From the NCBI RefSeq assembly GCF_000003605.2, contig NW_003138322.1, positions 222,916 to 252,198 on the forward strand: a DNA stretch of 29,283 nt. The letters are read 5' to 3'. This DNA is from Saccoglossus kowalevskii (Eukaryota; Hemichordata; Enteropneusta; Harrimaniidae). Positions 9,938 through 20,230 of this stretch are shown one piece after another. The position numbers and the translations under genes are program-made. A model generated the notes under the pieces. The model did not search any database. It saw only the letters and a program-made list of their open reading frames with translations, and was not told where the DNA came from. Numbering within the stretch: position 1 is the stretch's first letter; each line of letters opens with the position of its first letter.

Positions 9938-10947
9938 TATTTTTAATTTTAATTGTTTTATGCTTGTTATATAGAAATGATTTTAGAAATAATTTTATGA
10001 AAGAGAAAGTTATGTCATGACATGACACAGTCCCACATTGTTCAAATACCTGCCAGTCAGACAATTTTAATTTGATCTGAAAAAAATTATTTACTTGAAG
10101 TCACATCTATACTACGTCTCAAAGAACAGAGCTCCAAGTAATAACAGACACCAAGCATTGAAGCAAGTAATTAATCCTTTTTACCTGGCTTGATCAATAC
10201 TAATGTATTAGTGACCAAAGAACTGCTTTTTAGATTTTTGTCAATAATATTGATCAGTTTAGCAAGATGTTGGCACTTAGAAGCGTAACAAGCGCATGAA
10301 ACAGAAAAAGTTTCTTTATATGATTTATTTTTCTCCTACAGGTGTTTTATTTCACATGGTTTACAGCCATGACACACAAAGATAACACTGTCTTTAATAT
10401 TTATCTTCCAGTGATTTACAAGACATGTAACAACCAACGTATTCATTTGTATGTTCTTAGTGTTGTATCATTCATGATTGAAGCTCAAACATTTTGCATT
10501 ATTTACATTGTTTTCTCATCTGTGACATGGTAATCTGGTATTTTTACTGCACACTGCACCCAACACAGAAGAAACTGTTAGTGACCACCTCTATACAAGG
10601 ACCACTTGCCTATAATGACCAATTTCAGGCAACATATAGCAACACACACACACACAGTCAGAATGCCGTGAATATTTTAAAGCATGACTTCATGTATACG
10701 GTATAAGATTAGGACACCTGCAGCTAAATGCTTTACTTTGCAAGACGGTAATCTCTCAGTTAAAGAATCTCATCACTTACGGCCCTATCACCATGGAAAT
10801 ACATCTTATCACCATGGAAATAATACCAAATGATGAGCTACAATCTTCAGTTTACTCTGACAACTTCTCCAGGGTAAAGACGTTTGTTATCATTAATTAT
10901 TAATAAAATAGCATCCACCTAGCACCTTGTGCTGATTTCCACTACAC

Positions 10948-10967
10948 CTTCTTATAGAATTTAACAT
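10948..10967 (-). CDS. Weak candidate micro-exon (20 bp)
   Basis: The acceptor TTTCTATGAGCCACAG precedes 10967 and a weak donor GAAG|GTGTAG follows 10948. In phase 0 it encodes MLNSIR and leaves two bases, exactly what is needed between the exon at 11984-12012 (ends phase 0) and the one at 7900-7945 (needs two bases). A different undetected exon with length 3n+2 could serve equally well, so this is a placeholder more than a firm call. Confidence 0.25.
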
Positions 10968-11482
10968 CTGTGGCTCATAGAAACACAGCCATTAATACTG
11001 CATGGTAGGCACATTCAAGTTAATATCACCAATACAGCTGTCACATGACAATACCATAGAATAGTAAAATTATTCTAACAGATGATTGGTCACTCTTGTG
11101 TATATTATTATTCTTTTCACCACCAGTTCCCTCTTTATATCACAAATTCACAAAATAGTCCTGTTTATAGTCTGGACTTTCCTTCAGAAGATTTGGACAA
11201 AAATAGACATTTTTTTTTTGAGTAAAAACTGAAAATTAACTCAAATTTTGTCTGTTGGCTTCAAAATTAGGGCTTATTTCCAGAAAAATTGAAGAACATA
11301 AGAAATAAGAGCAGGAAAATGTGGGAGAGAAAGTCTGGTGGCATATTCACTACATTACAACAGCTATTTAAATAGATGCAACCAGTAATTTTGTATTACC
11401 AGCAACCTGACGGTTGAAATAATAAGAACATTGTGGTAGCCAAGTCAAAAACAAATTGTTCAAAAAAATAATGTACAACTCT

Positions 11483-11567
11483 AATATCAAAGCAATCAGG
11501 TTGGTAGTGTTCAAGAAGAATTCTAAAATCCACCCAAGGTACCTACATACCAAGTATCAAATCAATT
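11483..11567. repeat. Dispersed repeat family R4, two joined partial copies
   Basis: TATCAAAGCAATCAGG...GTTCAAGAAGAA is followed directly by CACCCAAGGTAC...ACCAAGTATCAAATC. Both parts match 22985-23060 (CTACCCAAGGTACATATACACCAAGTATCAAAGC...TTTTCAAGAAGAAG), but in permuted order, as if two partial copies lie head to tail. Confidence 0.55.
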
Positions 11568-11983
11568 TCATACAAATTCACCCAACTTCAAATATATATT
11601 TATTTTATTTATTCATATATGATTCATCTGCTCATTCATTCAGGTATGATCTTATTGATAAAAAAATCAATGTAATATATTCAGCAGCAATAACATTGTA
11701 TTTATTCTATGAAACATATCCGTACACAACAGGATTCAGTTTTAGTAAAAGTATTAAATTTTCATCATTGATATATACTATGCTGAAGTGAAACTGAAAA
11801 AGATGACAAGGAAATGCCCATGAGCTATTCAGATCAGACATGAGGTACTAAAATAATAATTTTAGTTTTAAAAATAAATAAACTAGCTGTTTTATACATA
11901 TGGTTGTAATACACAGCAGATACAGGTACATGTTTTCTAATTGGTTATTTACTTTGGTTGAGTGAGCAATCAGTAATACTTAC

Positions 11984-12012
11984 AATTTGTAATTTAATTG
12001 CAAACCCTCGAT
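11984..12012 (-). CDS. Small internal coding exon (29 bp)
   Basis: The acceptor before 12012 has a good pyrimidine tract (TTTTTTCTTATTCCCACTTG...AATCAG). The donor after 11984 is AATT|GTAAGTATT. With two leading bases it encodes RGFAIKLQI and ends in phase 0; joined to the previous exon the shared codon is TAT. One other frame is open (IEGLQLNYK) but does not fit the incoming phase. The strong splice sites make this better than most exons of its size. Confidence 0.5.
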
Positions 12013-12450
12013 CTGATTTTTACAAGCAAGTGGGAATAAGAAAAAAATGTTAATTATCAGATCTTTTGACCTTCCAATTATAATTTTTCTCACCAAAACA
12101 TTGGTGTCACTTATTGCCAATTTGTGCATTATTTTCTGCAATTCTATGATATTTTTAGACCAAATAGATTTCTAATAGTACAGGTCTTATAACAATTTTG
12201 GAAAACAAAATTATCTTGGTTTTATTTTGTGAATTATGACAAACCAAAGTTTACTTCGGTGCTCAAAAGATTTAACTAAAATGATAAATCAGGAAAGCAT
12301 CTGATAACTGAAGAGACATTTCCAGTTATTATTTCATTACCAATTATTTTTGTTCATGGATAATGGATATCATGAATAGATAAGTTATTGAACTTTATTA
12401 ATTATTGAAAGAATCATATGAACCTTTTACAGGCCAATTTATGTCCTTAC

Positions 12451-12485
12451 ATAGATTAGGACGGAATATTATTGGTACATCTGTA
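12451..12485 (-). CDS. Small internal coding exon (35 bp)
   Basis: The donor CTAT|GTAAGG after 12451 is good. The acceptor is either CTGAAAG (exon from 12485) or GTACAG (exon from 12480). With the first it reads 1+33+1 and encodes TDVPIIFRPNL, matching the two spare bases of the exon ending at 12641. It passes one base to the exon at 11984-12012. The peptide is convincing; the exact start is not. Confidence 0.45.
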
Positions 12486-12640
12486 CTTTCAGTAGAGGTA
12501 GTTTTTATTATCGCAAAAATACATGACACGCTAAAAACACATTAGGTAATTGGAATTTTCACATGAAATATTATAGATAATCATTTATTTAATTCATATA
12601 ATGCCAAATTACGAGTTGGGTGTTGATCAGAGTGTTGTAC

Positions 12641-12671
12641 CTAGCTAGCAAAGCAGCCACATTGCTGTGAT
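12641..12671 (-). CDS. Small internal coding exon (31 or 24 bp)
   Basis: The acceptor CTACTTTCAATATAG gives a start at 12671; CACAG seven bases later would give 12664. The donor GCTAG|GTACAA follows 12641. In the only open frame it encodes HSNVAALLA (or NVAALLA) and leaves AG, which joins the next exon as AGT. The incoming phase cannot be tested because the preceding exon ends inside the N gap. Confidence 0.4.
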
Positions 12672-12975
12672 CTATATTGAAAGTAGACCTGTTGGATACT
12701 TCTATTACTCATATGAAGAAGATACAAACAAACTCAGAATAGATAGGTTACACACTTGCACATCATATTAGTGTATCCAATACCAGATATAAATGTCAAT
12801 ATATTAATGACGTATATATCACCAAGCTCATACCTACATCGGATTTCATTCAGATTTATCATACACATGCATACAAGCAGCTAAATAAAACACTAATCAG
12901 AAAAACATTATATTTAGACTGTCAAGCACTCCCTCAGTCATACGTCCACCTTCACCTGGTTTATGTCTGCCAATA

Positions 12976-13069
12976 GACTTGCTCGCAGTCTGTTGCGTTC
13001 CCGATGAAAAATTCTTGAAAAATAAATATAAATTGCGTAAACGAATGGTGAACGCAAAAGTCATGTGAC
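12976..13069 (+). repeat. Inverted repeat, left arm
   Basis: Runs from GACTTGCTCGCAGTCTGTTG to AAAGTCATGTGAC and is nearly the reverse complement of 13627-13710, apart from about 10 extra bases near its inner end (AACGAATGGTGAACGCAAAA). It runs directly into the Ns, so its inner boundary is unknown. It is probably a MITE-like element or one arm of a foldback element. Confidence 0.85.
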
Positions 13070-13348
13070 NNNNNNNNNNNNNNNNNNNNNNNNNNNNNNN
13101 NNNNNNNNNNNNNNNNNNNNNNNNNNNNNNNNNNNNNNNNNNNNNNNNNNNNNNNNNNNNNNNNNNNNNNNNNNNNNNNNNNNNNNNNNNNNNNNNNNNN
13201 NNNNNNNNNNNNNNNNNNNNNNNNNNNNNNNNNNNNNNNNNNNNNNNNNNNNNNNNNNNNNNNNNNNNNNNNNNNNNNNNNNNNNNNNNNNNNNNNNNNN
13301 NNNNNNNNNNNNNNNNNNNNNNNNNNNNNNNNNNNNNNNNNNNNNNNN
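13070..13348. other. Assembly gap (Ns)
   Basis: A run of about 279 undetermined bases between the left inverted-repeat arm and the visible part of an exon. Long hairpins often cause such gaps. The true length is unknown, and the donor of the exon at 13349-13565 is hidden here. Confidence 0.99.
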
Positions 13349-13565
13349 TATCGATGAAGGCTTTGGTATCCTAATACTTTTAAGGCTCGCTCCAAATATT
13401 CTCCTGATAACATTGCACGTTTTTCTAAAATAATGGCATATGTGATTCGGATATGAGAAAGTAGGTAAAGTTTATCCAAGAAAGTGTGTATGGTTTCCGG
13501 GGTCTCAGTTGATATGTTAATTACCATGTCTTCTGATTGGTTGAAACATATTAGACATGTCAAGC
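13349..13565 (-). CDS. Internal coding exon, truncated by the gap
   Basis: The acceptor CGACCAGATTCAG precedes 13565. The frame is then open for 71 codons until the Ns. It encodes LTCLICFNQSEDMVINISTE, then TIHTFLDKLYLLSHIRITYA and EKRAMLSGEYLERALKVLGY. The incoming phase (two bases) matches the exon at 14170-14224, giving a joint GGC glycine codon. It may instead start at CAATCAG (13533), which is in the same phase. It lies between two inverted repeats, so an origin within a transposable element is an alternative, but the phase match favours a genuine host exon. Confidence 0.62.
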
Positions 13566-13626
13566 CTGAATCTGGTCGGTAATGTGAGGGCGCTTACACT
13601 GATGGCAAGTCTGTTGAGATTTCGTG

Positions 13627-13710
13627 GTCACATGACACTCCTTGTTTACGCAATTTATATTTATTTTTCAAGAATTTGTCATCGGAATCGCAACAGACTG
13701 CAAGCAAGTC
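13627..13710 (-). repeat. Inverted repeat, right arm
   Basis: Reverse-complement partner of 12976-13069, reading from GTCACATGAC to AAGCAAGTC. Similarity drops outside 13710. It starts about 60 bp upstream, on the gene strand, of the exon at 13565. Confidence 0.85.
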
Positions 13711-14169
13711 CAGTCTGCCAACTACAAAGAACCTTCATATGGATTGTGTACACAGGATACACCTGGTTTTAACAGCTATCGTCTAACACATTAATTTGTA
13801 AGTATAAATGCAAGCAGAAAATATATCCATATTGTACTGTTTGCATATCAGACATTTTTAATATGGACCTTGAACTATCAATGTCAATATATTCTTCCCA
13901 ATAAGAACACACAATGCAAATATTAAGCAAATCTCCAGTAAAAACATGCATAAACACTAAAAATTACATTAACAAGATACTGGATCATTGAAGTAAGACA
14001 TTTTAACCATAGACACACAGTTTGGTGCACACGCACAACCAACAGAGGAACTACAAAACATTTGTAATCACAGGGGGACCCCATTCTGATACTGAAGCCG
14101 TAATTTTATTTGTTTCATTGAAGACAATAGCAAAATATTATTTTTTAGATATGTGGGTATTAGACCAAC

Positions 14170-14224
14170 CTGTTTTGAAATGACGGATCAAATCATCTAC
14201 AGTGGTACCGGGGTATTCATGCAG
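14170..14224 (-). CDS. Internal coding exon
   Basis: The acceptor AATAGCTAACCCAG precedes 14224 and the donor AAACAG|GTTGGT follows 14170. The 55-bp exon starts in phase 0 and leaves one base. It encodes LHEYPGTTVDDLIRHFKT. Both phases match neighbours (15503-15560 upstream, 13565 downstream). The donor is not ideal at positions +3 to +6, but the peptide and the double phase match support the call. Confidence 0.66.
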
Positions 14225-14686
14225 CTGGGTTAGCTATTGCGATGCTGCCAGTATCTCAGTGTCGTTGATTCACAGTTTCAGTTTTGGGATAGTTTCTTTT
14301 AAGGTGAAATCAAAAGTTTCGAGCCAAGTCGAATGTACACTCAACGACACTGTCAGTAATTACAAATAGTGTCTCAATCATCTTGCAGAACAATATATGA
14401 TTTACATTGAGTTCTCCATAAAATTGTATCTCTGAATTTAAATTATGGAGACACATTTGGCAAATATTGGTGTTCTATTACACAAATGTTACAGAAAGTG
14501 CATAATAATAATAAAGAAGCGTAAAGCATATAAAGTAATAATCCAGATGACTGCATCTGTGTTTATACGGAGTGATGTAGATGAGTACAGTGCGTAGTAA
14601 CAACTGGATAAACACTCACTACAACCAGCTATAAAAATTTCAGATTTTTTTTAGTAAATACAATTTTAAAAATATAATGTAATTAT

Positions 14687-14716
14687 AATTGTCTTCATAA
14701 TTGTCTTCATAATTCG
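14687..14716. repeat. 15-bp direct duplication
   Basis: TAATTGTCTTCA occurs twice in tandem with a 15-bp period, with the start of a third unit. Intronic or flanking non-coding sequence. Confidence 0.8.
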
Positions 14717-15502
14717 TCACATTAAATTTCTGATATTAAGGTCATGGCAATTATTGAAAAGGTGTCAGTCATAAATCATTTCACGGGATTTGATCAAAAG
14801 ACAGTTTTTGAGCATAACAACCAAATTTGTCACATCATCACAGATTATGTAATTTCTAAATCAGACATTCTATTATTCAATAACCATTGAAGAATCTCAC
14901 AAATATCAAAGGTGCAACCTTTCAACAAAGCCAAGCATGGGTAATACAAGCAGTGATACACATGCTGGTCATAAAAGTAAAACGATGATGAAAAAATAGA
15001 TTGTGTGCACCATATGGCTGTCAGTTTTGGATTACCATTTTATATTAAATTGAACGGTAAACGAGTGTAAGATGGAAATGAACACTATTATGTTGAGGAA
15101 AATTAAAAGCAGAGTTCAGTATGGTAATTATGTTAACTGTAAATTGCCCAAATAAGGTCAGGCCATTTTAGTAATTCAGTTTGAATTTATTAACACTTTG
15201 AAGTGTATTTAATTTACACTACGCAATAGGTATGATATATCAATATTCGTATATTGTTGATTTTATATATAATAATGGTATTTGACATTCAGTCTTGGGC
15301 TTATAAGATGATTTACATTTTTTTTTTAACACTTTTAAATGTCTTAAATCTATTGCCTAAGGTAGCAAAATGTGCTTAATGTACATAGCTAGTTTTTTAA
15401 AGTTGTTATATGTTTTGACGAGAAAATATATACCCTGATAATGTATAAGAGTCTAACCTAGACAAGAGTTATAACTAAAGCAAAAAGAATCATTGTACTT
15501 AC

Positions 15503-15560
15503 AATCCACTGAACTGAATCATTGTATTGATGGTAAACAATGATTGGAACAAAGAGACAG
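15503..15560 (-). CDS. Internal coding exon
   Basis: The acceptor TTTTGTTTTGTCACAG precedes 15560 and a near-consensus donor GATT|GTAAGTAC follows 15503. With one leading base it encodes CLFVPIIVYHQYNDSVQWI and ends in phase 0. Another frame is open (VSLFQSLFTINTMIQFSG), but phases at both ends favour the first: the upstream exon leaves two bases and the downstream exon starts in phase 0. The peptide is hydrophobic at its start, but one exon is too short to call a membrane segment. Confidence 0.68.
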
Positions 15561-15765
15561 CTGTGACAAAACAAAATGATTAATCCCTGTGTACAGCTTG
15601 TATTTGTTACAAAACACCTCGATATCAGACTGATAGACTTGTTGCAATAACACCACACATTTAGTAACATACAGGTATTGTTTTCCAAGTTTAATTGGTA
15701 ATGACAACCCTCTTCCAGAGCTAACACTAACATTATCTTTCATAAGAATATAATGGATACCGTAC

Positions 15766-15806
15766 CTCATCAGGCTACCAGAGTGTAACATATTCACCCA
15801 AAAGCT
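15766..15806 (-). CDS. Small internal coding exon
   Basis: The acceptor TTCATCAAAATAG precedes 15806 and the donor GATGAG|GTACGG follows 15766. The 41-bp exon starts in phase 0 and leaves two bases. It encodes SFWVNMLHSGSLM. It joins the exon at 20119-20230 (phase 0) to that at 15503-15560 (one leading base, joint codon AGC) across a 205-nt intron. The acceptor is weak in pyrimidines; the fit on both sides is exact. Confidence 0.6.
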
Positions 15807-15811
15807 CTATT

Positions 15812-15875
15812 TTGATGAATTTTAAAAATTAAAATGCCCACCATTCAGCCATATTGAAATGTATCATAAAACAAA
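15812..15875. repeat. Repeat family R3, short fragment
   Basis: CCATTCAGCCATATTGAAATGTATCATAAAAC resembles the GGCCATCTTGAATCRGATCATGAAA core at 8458-8482 and 16136-16160. Short and diverged. Confidence 0.35.
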
Positions 15876-16039
15876 TAAATGCGCGTAAGTGATATTATGT
15901 GTGATATATGAACAAAGTTTGACTGGTCATGGTGTGTCAGGTGTCCTCTGGAATTGCAAGTTTGAACAAAATCTGTTTGTACAAAGATGTGGTTCTGAAA
16001 TTGCAGAAATGCTTGATTTTTTTTTTTTTTTACTTTGCC

Positions 16040-16240
16040 TCACCGAATGAATAATCGTGCATATGTGCATGTCAGAGATTTAGATCTGGAACAGCATTTG
16101 TTAAAACAATTGATGAATTTAAATGACTGCCATTCGGCCATCTTGAATCGGATCATGAAATCACTGGACGTGCATATGGACTCAAAGATGTATGAAGTTT
16201 TTATGTAATTGGTCCCAGATACAGATGAGCACAAAACAGT
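16040..16240. repeat. Dispersed repeat family R3, copy 2
   Basis: Shares with 8370-8600 the core GGCCATCTTGAATCGGATCATGAAA, then AAAGATGTATG and CCCAGATACAGATG at similar spacing. Confidence 0.6.
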
Positions 16241-16358
16241 TTGTGTTTTCAGACTTTGTCTGAACGGGAACTAAAACAAAATTATGTTATACGTGCAATA
16301 TATAACACACCCAGGAAGCAGGTCTATTTTGTAAAACCATTTAATTTCACTATTTTGA

Positions 16359-16505
16359 TGTTTTGAGCAATTTCACTGGGTTTTAAGTTCACAAACCTGG
16401 CTCGGAAACAATGAGTTCTATTGTTATTTTACATATTCACATTAATTTAATTCAGTGGATTTTACTTTTAAAAAAAGTGAAATTAAAAACCAGCGAATAA
16501 TGCAT
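16359..16505. repeat. MITE-like element, copy 1
   Basis: Begins TTTTGAGCAATTTCACTGGG and ends AAAAACCAGCGAATAA, so its ends form short imperfect terminal inverted repeats (TTCACTGGNTTTTA type). The interior matches 19728-19875 at GAGTTCTATTGTTATTT, ACATNTTCA and GATTTTACTT. Non-autonomous, with no coding capacity. Confidence 0.6.
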
Positions 16506-16654
16506 TTTCAGCATTAAATATGCTACATTTATATTTTCACTCAATTCTATTATCAACACTTAACAGAAATAAAATGTTATAGAAAATTTTCACATTTAAA
16601 TGATATAACATAATTTCCTGCAAAAATAAAGTACTCTGCTGTATCTTTCAAGTG

Positions 16655-16668
16655 GTTGCCATGGCAAC
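16655..16668. promoter_or_regulatory. Perfect X-box palindrome GTTGCCATGGCAAC
   Basis: A perfect 14-bp inverted repeat matching the consensus bound by RFX-family winged-helix factors (GTNRCC...RGYAAC). It is intronic and is the best of several variants in the window. Binding is inferred from the motif only. Confidence 0.45.
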
Positions 16669-17079
16669 TGCTTCTGAATCTATCTGCACATTATACATAG
16701 AGGGCAGTATTTTGTTTTAATGATTTATCCAAATTGTTAAAACACTATATTTACAATAAATGATTGTGCACGAATAACATCAGGTGTACATTATCCATTC
16801 TGTACACTCGGGTCGTGCTATGATAACTTTGAGAAGAATTTAATCTTTGGAGTGTCGTTAGTTTTCATTTTATCTAATTATTCAGTCACCTCACATCTGT
16901 AGTTTAATTCATTGAAAACTGTAACGTAATTGGTTTTCATTCTGCCGTGATTCTCAAATCGTGATACATGTAATTTGACACTTGCATCGTAATATCGATC
17001 ATTGTTTGAGCACATCACTCCATCGTACATTTAAATTTACTGCAGATATCCAACGTTAAATTTCACGATATTGTTATTT

Positions 17080-17091
17080 CCCCCCCCCCCC
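17080..17091 (+). repeat. Poly-C run (12 C)
   Basis: Uninterrupted C homopolymer, followed by TTCTCTTCC. Confidence 0.95.
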
Positions 17092-18502
17092 TTCTCTTCC
17101 TAATACAGGTTATAAATTTGATGATTCATGGATCACCCAACTGAGACATTCAGGATATTTTTACTTATCATACTAAACACCTTTTAATAGAATGAGACAA
17201 TTCAACAACAAACATGTTTGCAACGGAAATGGTGAATTTCCAGCAATCTGAAAGTTTTTACCAAATCAAACAACAGATTATGGTACTATTCAAATTATTG
17301 TATGAAACAAGCCAAAAAAAATAATAAATAAATACTCATAAATATAAATAATCAACATTAATTTGTTTATCTCTATTTGATATTGTGAAAGATTTTTGCC
17401 TATAGATGAATGAGCCAAGATGGTACAAATAGATGGGTTGTTAACAGGCAGTGTTTTCTATAGACAGACAGACTGCGATACAAGATGACAAGTAGTGGCT
17501 ATCAGCAGTCAGGGCTTAGTGGTAAGATTTACTCTAGGATAGCAAAAGAGATTGAAGTAGCTACATTGTATATATTCACTAGTGGCCAGTTAAATCAACT
17601 TCCAGCATACTGTAGCAGTTTTATCAGCATCAAGACAAGCATGAAATCAAAAGACATGCACAGAATAACCAAACAGACCATTAAGGGGCGGAACAACTAT
17701 TATTGGAGCAGGGTGTCTGCTTCTCTGCATTATAAGGATTTACTGCATAATGAAAGTAATTCTGACTGATTCAAGAGAGATTAAAAACAGATTTGAAATA
17801 AATATATATTTCATACACGCTTTTGATATACTCTTTAATATATAATTACGCGATATTTGAAGTATGTATTTTATCACAAGGTAGTTATGGAATCATTAAG
17901 ATTAAAGAGTTTTCATATTTTGTTTGTTTGTGCCATATTAGAAAATTCTGGGACATTTTTCATGGTAACTGATATCAAAACACATTGTGACCATATTTTC
18001 AAGTTTATAGTTTGGGGTCTATTGCGACCTAAGGCAATAAGACACGTCACTGACGCACATAGATTTTTCGCAATGTAGTAAGTTACGCTCAATCTGTGGT
18101 ATGTCATTGACTCTATGGCCACAATGCATTTTGATAAAACTGTCAAGTGAGAAATATTCTTTCCGCAGTGCAATTGATATACACAGGGTGTGAATAAAAA
18201 ATCAACTTGGAATTGCCCCCAGTGAATAGTTTGAAGATGACAGCAGTGATCTAATTTGATAAGGCGACTAATATTCAGTCTTCTTATGAGCCATCACAAC
18301 CTAGGTAATTGAATTGACCAGACTGTGATCGTATCTCTTCGTCCCTCTTATCCCCCGACAGGAGAAAGAAACACATCAATAAAAACATTGCTAATAAATA
18401 ATTTAGCACTAAGGTGATACACACACAAATACATTAATTTCATATGTAATTGTATTTAGCAGTAGTCTTAGACTGTGTGCTTATGATACTCTAGGGAATT
18501 AA

Positions 18503-18546
18503 CCCCCACCCCCCCACCCCCCACCCCCACCCCCCCACCACCACCA
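18503..18546. repeat. C-rich simple repeat (CCCCCAC)n
   Basis: Runs of five to seven C separated by CA or A, ending in CACCACCACCAC. G-quadruplex potential on the minus strand. Confidence 0.9.
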
Positions 18547-19100
18547 CATTGACATAAAATGTTAATTTCAATTCCATGTATTCATGCATGACTGATGATG
18601 TGAATCGTGATCTGGAACCAAGGAGTCGTGATCTAAAGCATTAATCAATTTTCGTAGATGGATTTTTTTTTCTCGGTTTAATAATACATCATTATAAGTG
18701 AGTTTTAATATTTCAAATCTACCGGCAGGTTGAAATCTCTTTGTTTAGGCTAAGCAGCGAGTAAAATGGTAATCTATCTTTACACCTAAACCAGCCCTAA
18801 ACACTGCATTTGATAAAATATCAATTATATAATGTTATTTTATGAGCATTCATCTACAGAATGATGCAACACAACCTAACACAATCTAGTGAAACACTAA
18901 ATACCAGGTAATATAAATCATTGATGTAAACAGTTCAAAGATCAATACATAGCTAATAATAAATTGAGTAATTTTAAATACAGCTGGAAAGCTCACTAGA
19001 CTATTTAATTGAATATACACCAAGTTACCATACTCATCAAATTTAGCGCCCATGGGTATCATTGCGTCTCAGAGAGATGGGAGCTGAACTTAGCCGAGCA

Positions 19101-19194
19101 CTCACCCACCCACTGACCCAAACACCCACCCTATAAATCCACCCACCCTATAAACCCCCTCACCCAACCCTCGAAACCCACCCACGAATGCGAA
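19101..19194. repeat. CCCACC-rich degenerate minisatellite
   Basis: Repeated ACCCACC motifs with two CACCCACCCTATAAA-type units and related sequence. Non-coding. Confidence 0.8.
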
Positions 19195-19727
19195 TGACAA
19201 TTTTAGTTCACCATGTGCCAGAAAATAAAATTGCGAAATTAATTGCATCATCATTAATTTCTACAACTCAAAATAAGCACATTTCAATATTAATTATGCA
19301 CCACCAGAATTACAAGGTTAAAAGGTATTAGGGTCTGAGGAAACACATTATAAGAATTTTTATCATTGTCAAGTGAGTTTGATCACACACAAACTCTTCT
19401 CTCTTGACCAGATAGGTCTGATCTGCTAAAAAACAATCAGAATGCTGTTTTGTACATGTACTAACAAAATTCTCTGGGAATTCCCACAGTCATCCTGGCA
19501 TTGCAATGCAAAAGTGAGTTCTCTATGTCGAAGTATAATCAATTCCGATAAAAAAAGGGGCATTTGGAAAAGTCGAATAATGATCAAAGAGCATGTTTTT
19601 ATGACAAGACAGTCCAATTTGGGGCATTTTGGAAGGGATGGACGCTTAGCCAAACATGAAATATCCTAAAAGTGGGGCCTAGGCACTTGAACAAGTATGT
19701 TAAAACTATTTAATATTTATTTGTTGG

Positions 19728-19875
19728 TGCTTTGAGCAATTTCACTGGATTTTAGGAAAGCAAATGTAGTACGGACAAAGAGTTCTATTGTTATTTCACA
19801 TGTTCATGCGATTTTAATTTACCTGATTTTACTTCTCAACAAAAATAGCAAAATTAATAAACCAGTGAATAATAA
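19728..19875. repeat. MITE-like element, copy 2
   Basis: Starts CTTTGAGCAATTTCACTGGA and ends AATAAACCAGTGAATAATAA. Same orientation and same internal blocks as 16359-16505, with substitutions and small indels. Confidence 0.6.
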
Positions 19876-20118
19876 ATGTATTTTACAGTACATGTGTACA
19901 TGGAGGAATAAACGTCAGACAAGAACACTATAAACACAGAATAGCTTTACACGAGAATGAAAAAACACAATTATAAAGCAAAGAATCTAATACTTGTACT
20001 AGAGCAAGCAACTTTTTTTATACCAATATCCTTTTTTTACAAAATCATCGATCATAGTACACTGGAAAATGTCAGGATACCTGGAAGGACGATTTGAAGA
20101 CATACTACAGCTACTTAC

Positions 20119-20230
20119 GTTTGGGAAATCCTGATTAATGTATATGTAAGCACACACAGGATGAGCAGATTGACTATTCAACTGTGTGATGATGTGACGG
20201 TGATTAAGACGGAAGGCAGGTACTCGTGCA
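20119..20230 (-). CDS. Internal coding exon
   Basis: The acceptor TTATTATTATGTATTTAG precedes 20230 and a consensus donor CCAAAC|GTAAGTAG follows 20119. The 112-bp exon reads 1+111 and encodes ARVPAFRLNHRHIITQLNSQ followed by SAHPVCAYIYINQDFPN. It needs two bases from upstream, supplied by the exon at 23923-24048 (joint codon CAT), and ends in phase 0 as the exon at 15766-15806 requires. One of the best-supported exons here. The product family is not recognised. Confidence 0.82.

Larger units (their letters stand above)
7946..10947 (-). other. Intron with dispersed repeats and X-box-like motifs
   Basis: Non-coding stretch upstream of the exon at 7900-7945. It holds X-box-like motifs at 8060-8075 and 8147-8160, one copy of repeat family R3 (8370-8600), R1 copy 2 (8670-8955), an 11-bp G run (9183-9193), a TA microsatellite (9898-9935) and a duplicated ATCACCATGGAAAT motif (10786-10822). 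Confidence 0.6.
15876..20118 (-). other. Large intron with repeats
   Basis: Non-coding stretch between the exons at 20119-20230 and 15766-15806. It holds R3 copy 2 (16040-16240), a MITE-like pair (16359-16505 and 19728-19875), a perfect X-box palindrome (16655-16668), a 12-bp C run (17080-17091) and two CCCACC-rich stretches (18503-18546 and 19101-19194). Open frames seen near 17485 and 17913 show no supported exon boundaries. Confidence 0.6.

Noticed and set aside
10790-10846. 57-bp open segment with acceptor and GTAAGT donor (peptide with YFHGD twice)
   Set aside because: It is a tandem duplication of an ATCACCATGGAAAT motif, the acceptor lacks pyrimidines, and its phase conflicts with the weak candidate exon at 10948-10967; inclusion is not needed.
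13065-13433. ORFs spanning the Ns
   Set aside because: Their length comes from undetermined bases; only the minus-strand part at 13349-13565 has splice and phase support.
17451-17520. Possible plus-strand first exon (TTAACAG...ATGACAAGTAGTGGC...GTG|GTAAGATT)
   Set aside because: Single segment with no partner exon on the plus strand; the open frame runs on past the donor without protein-like character.
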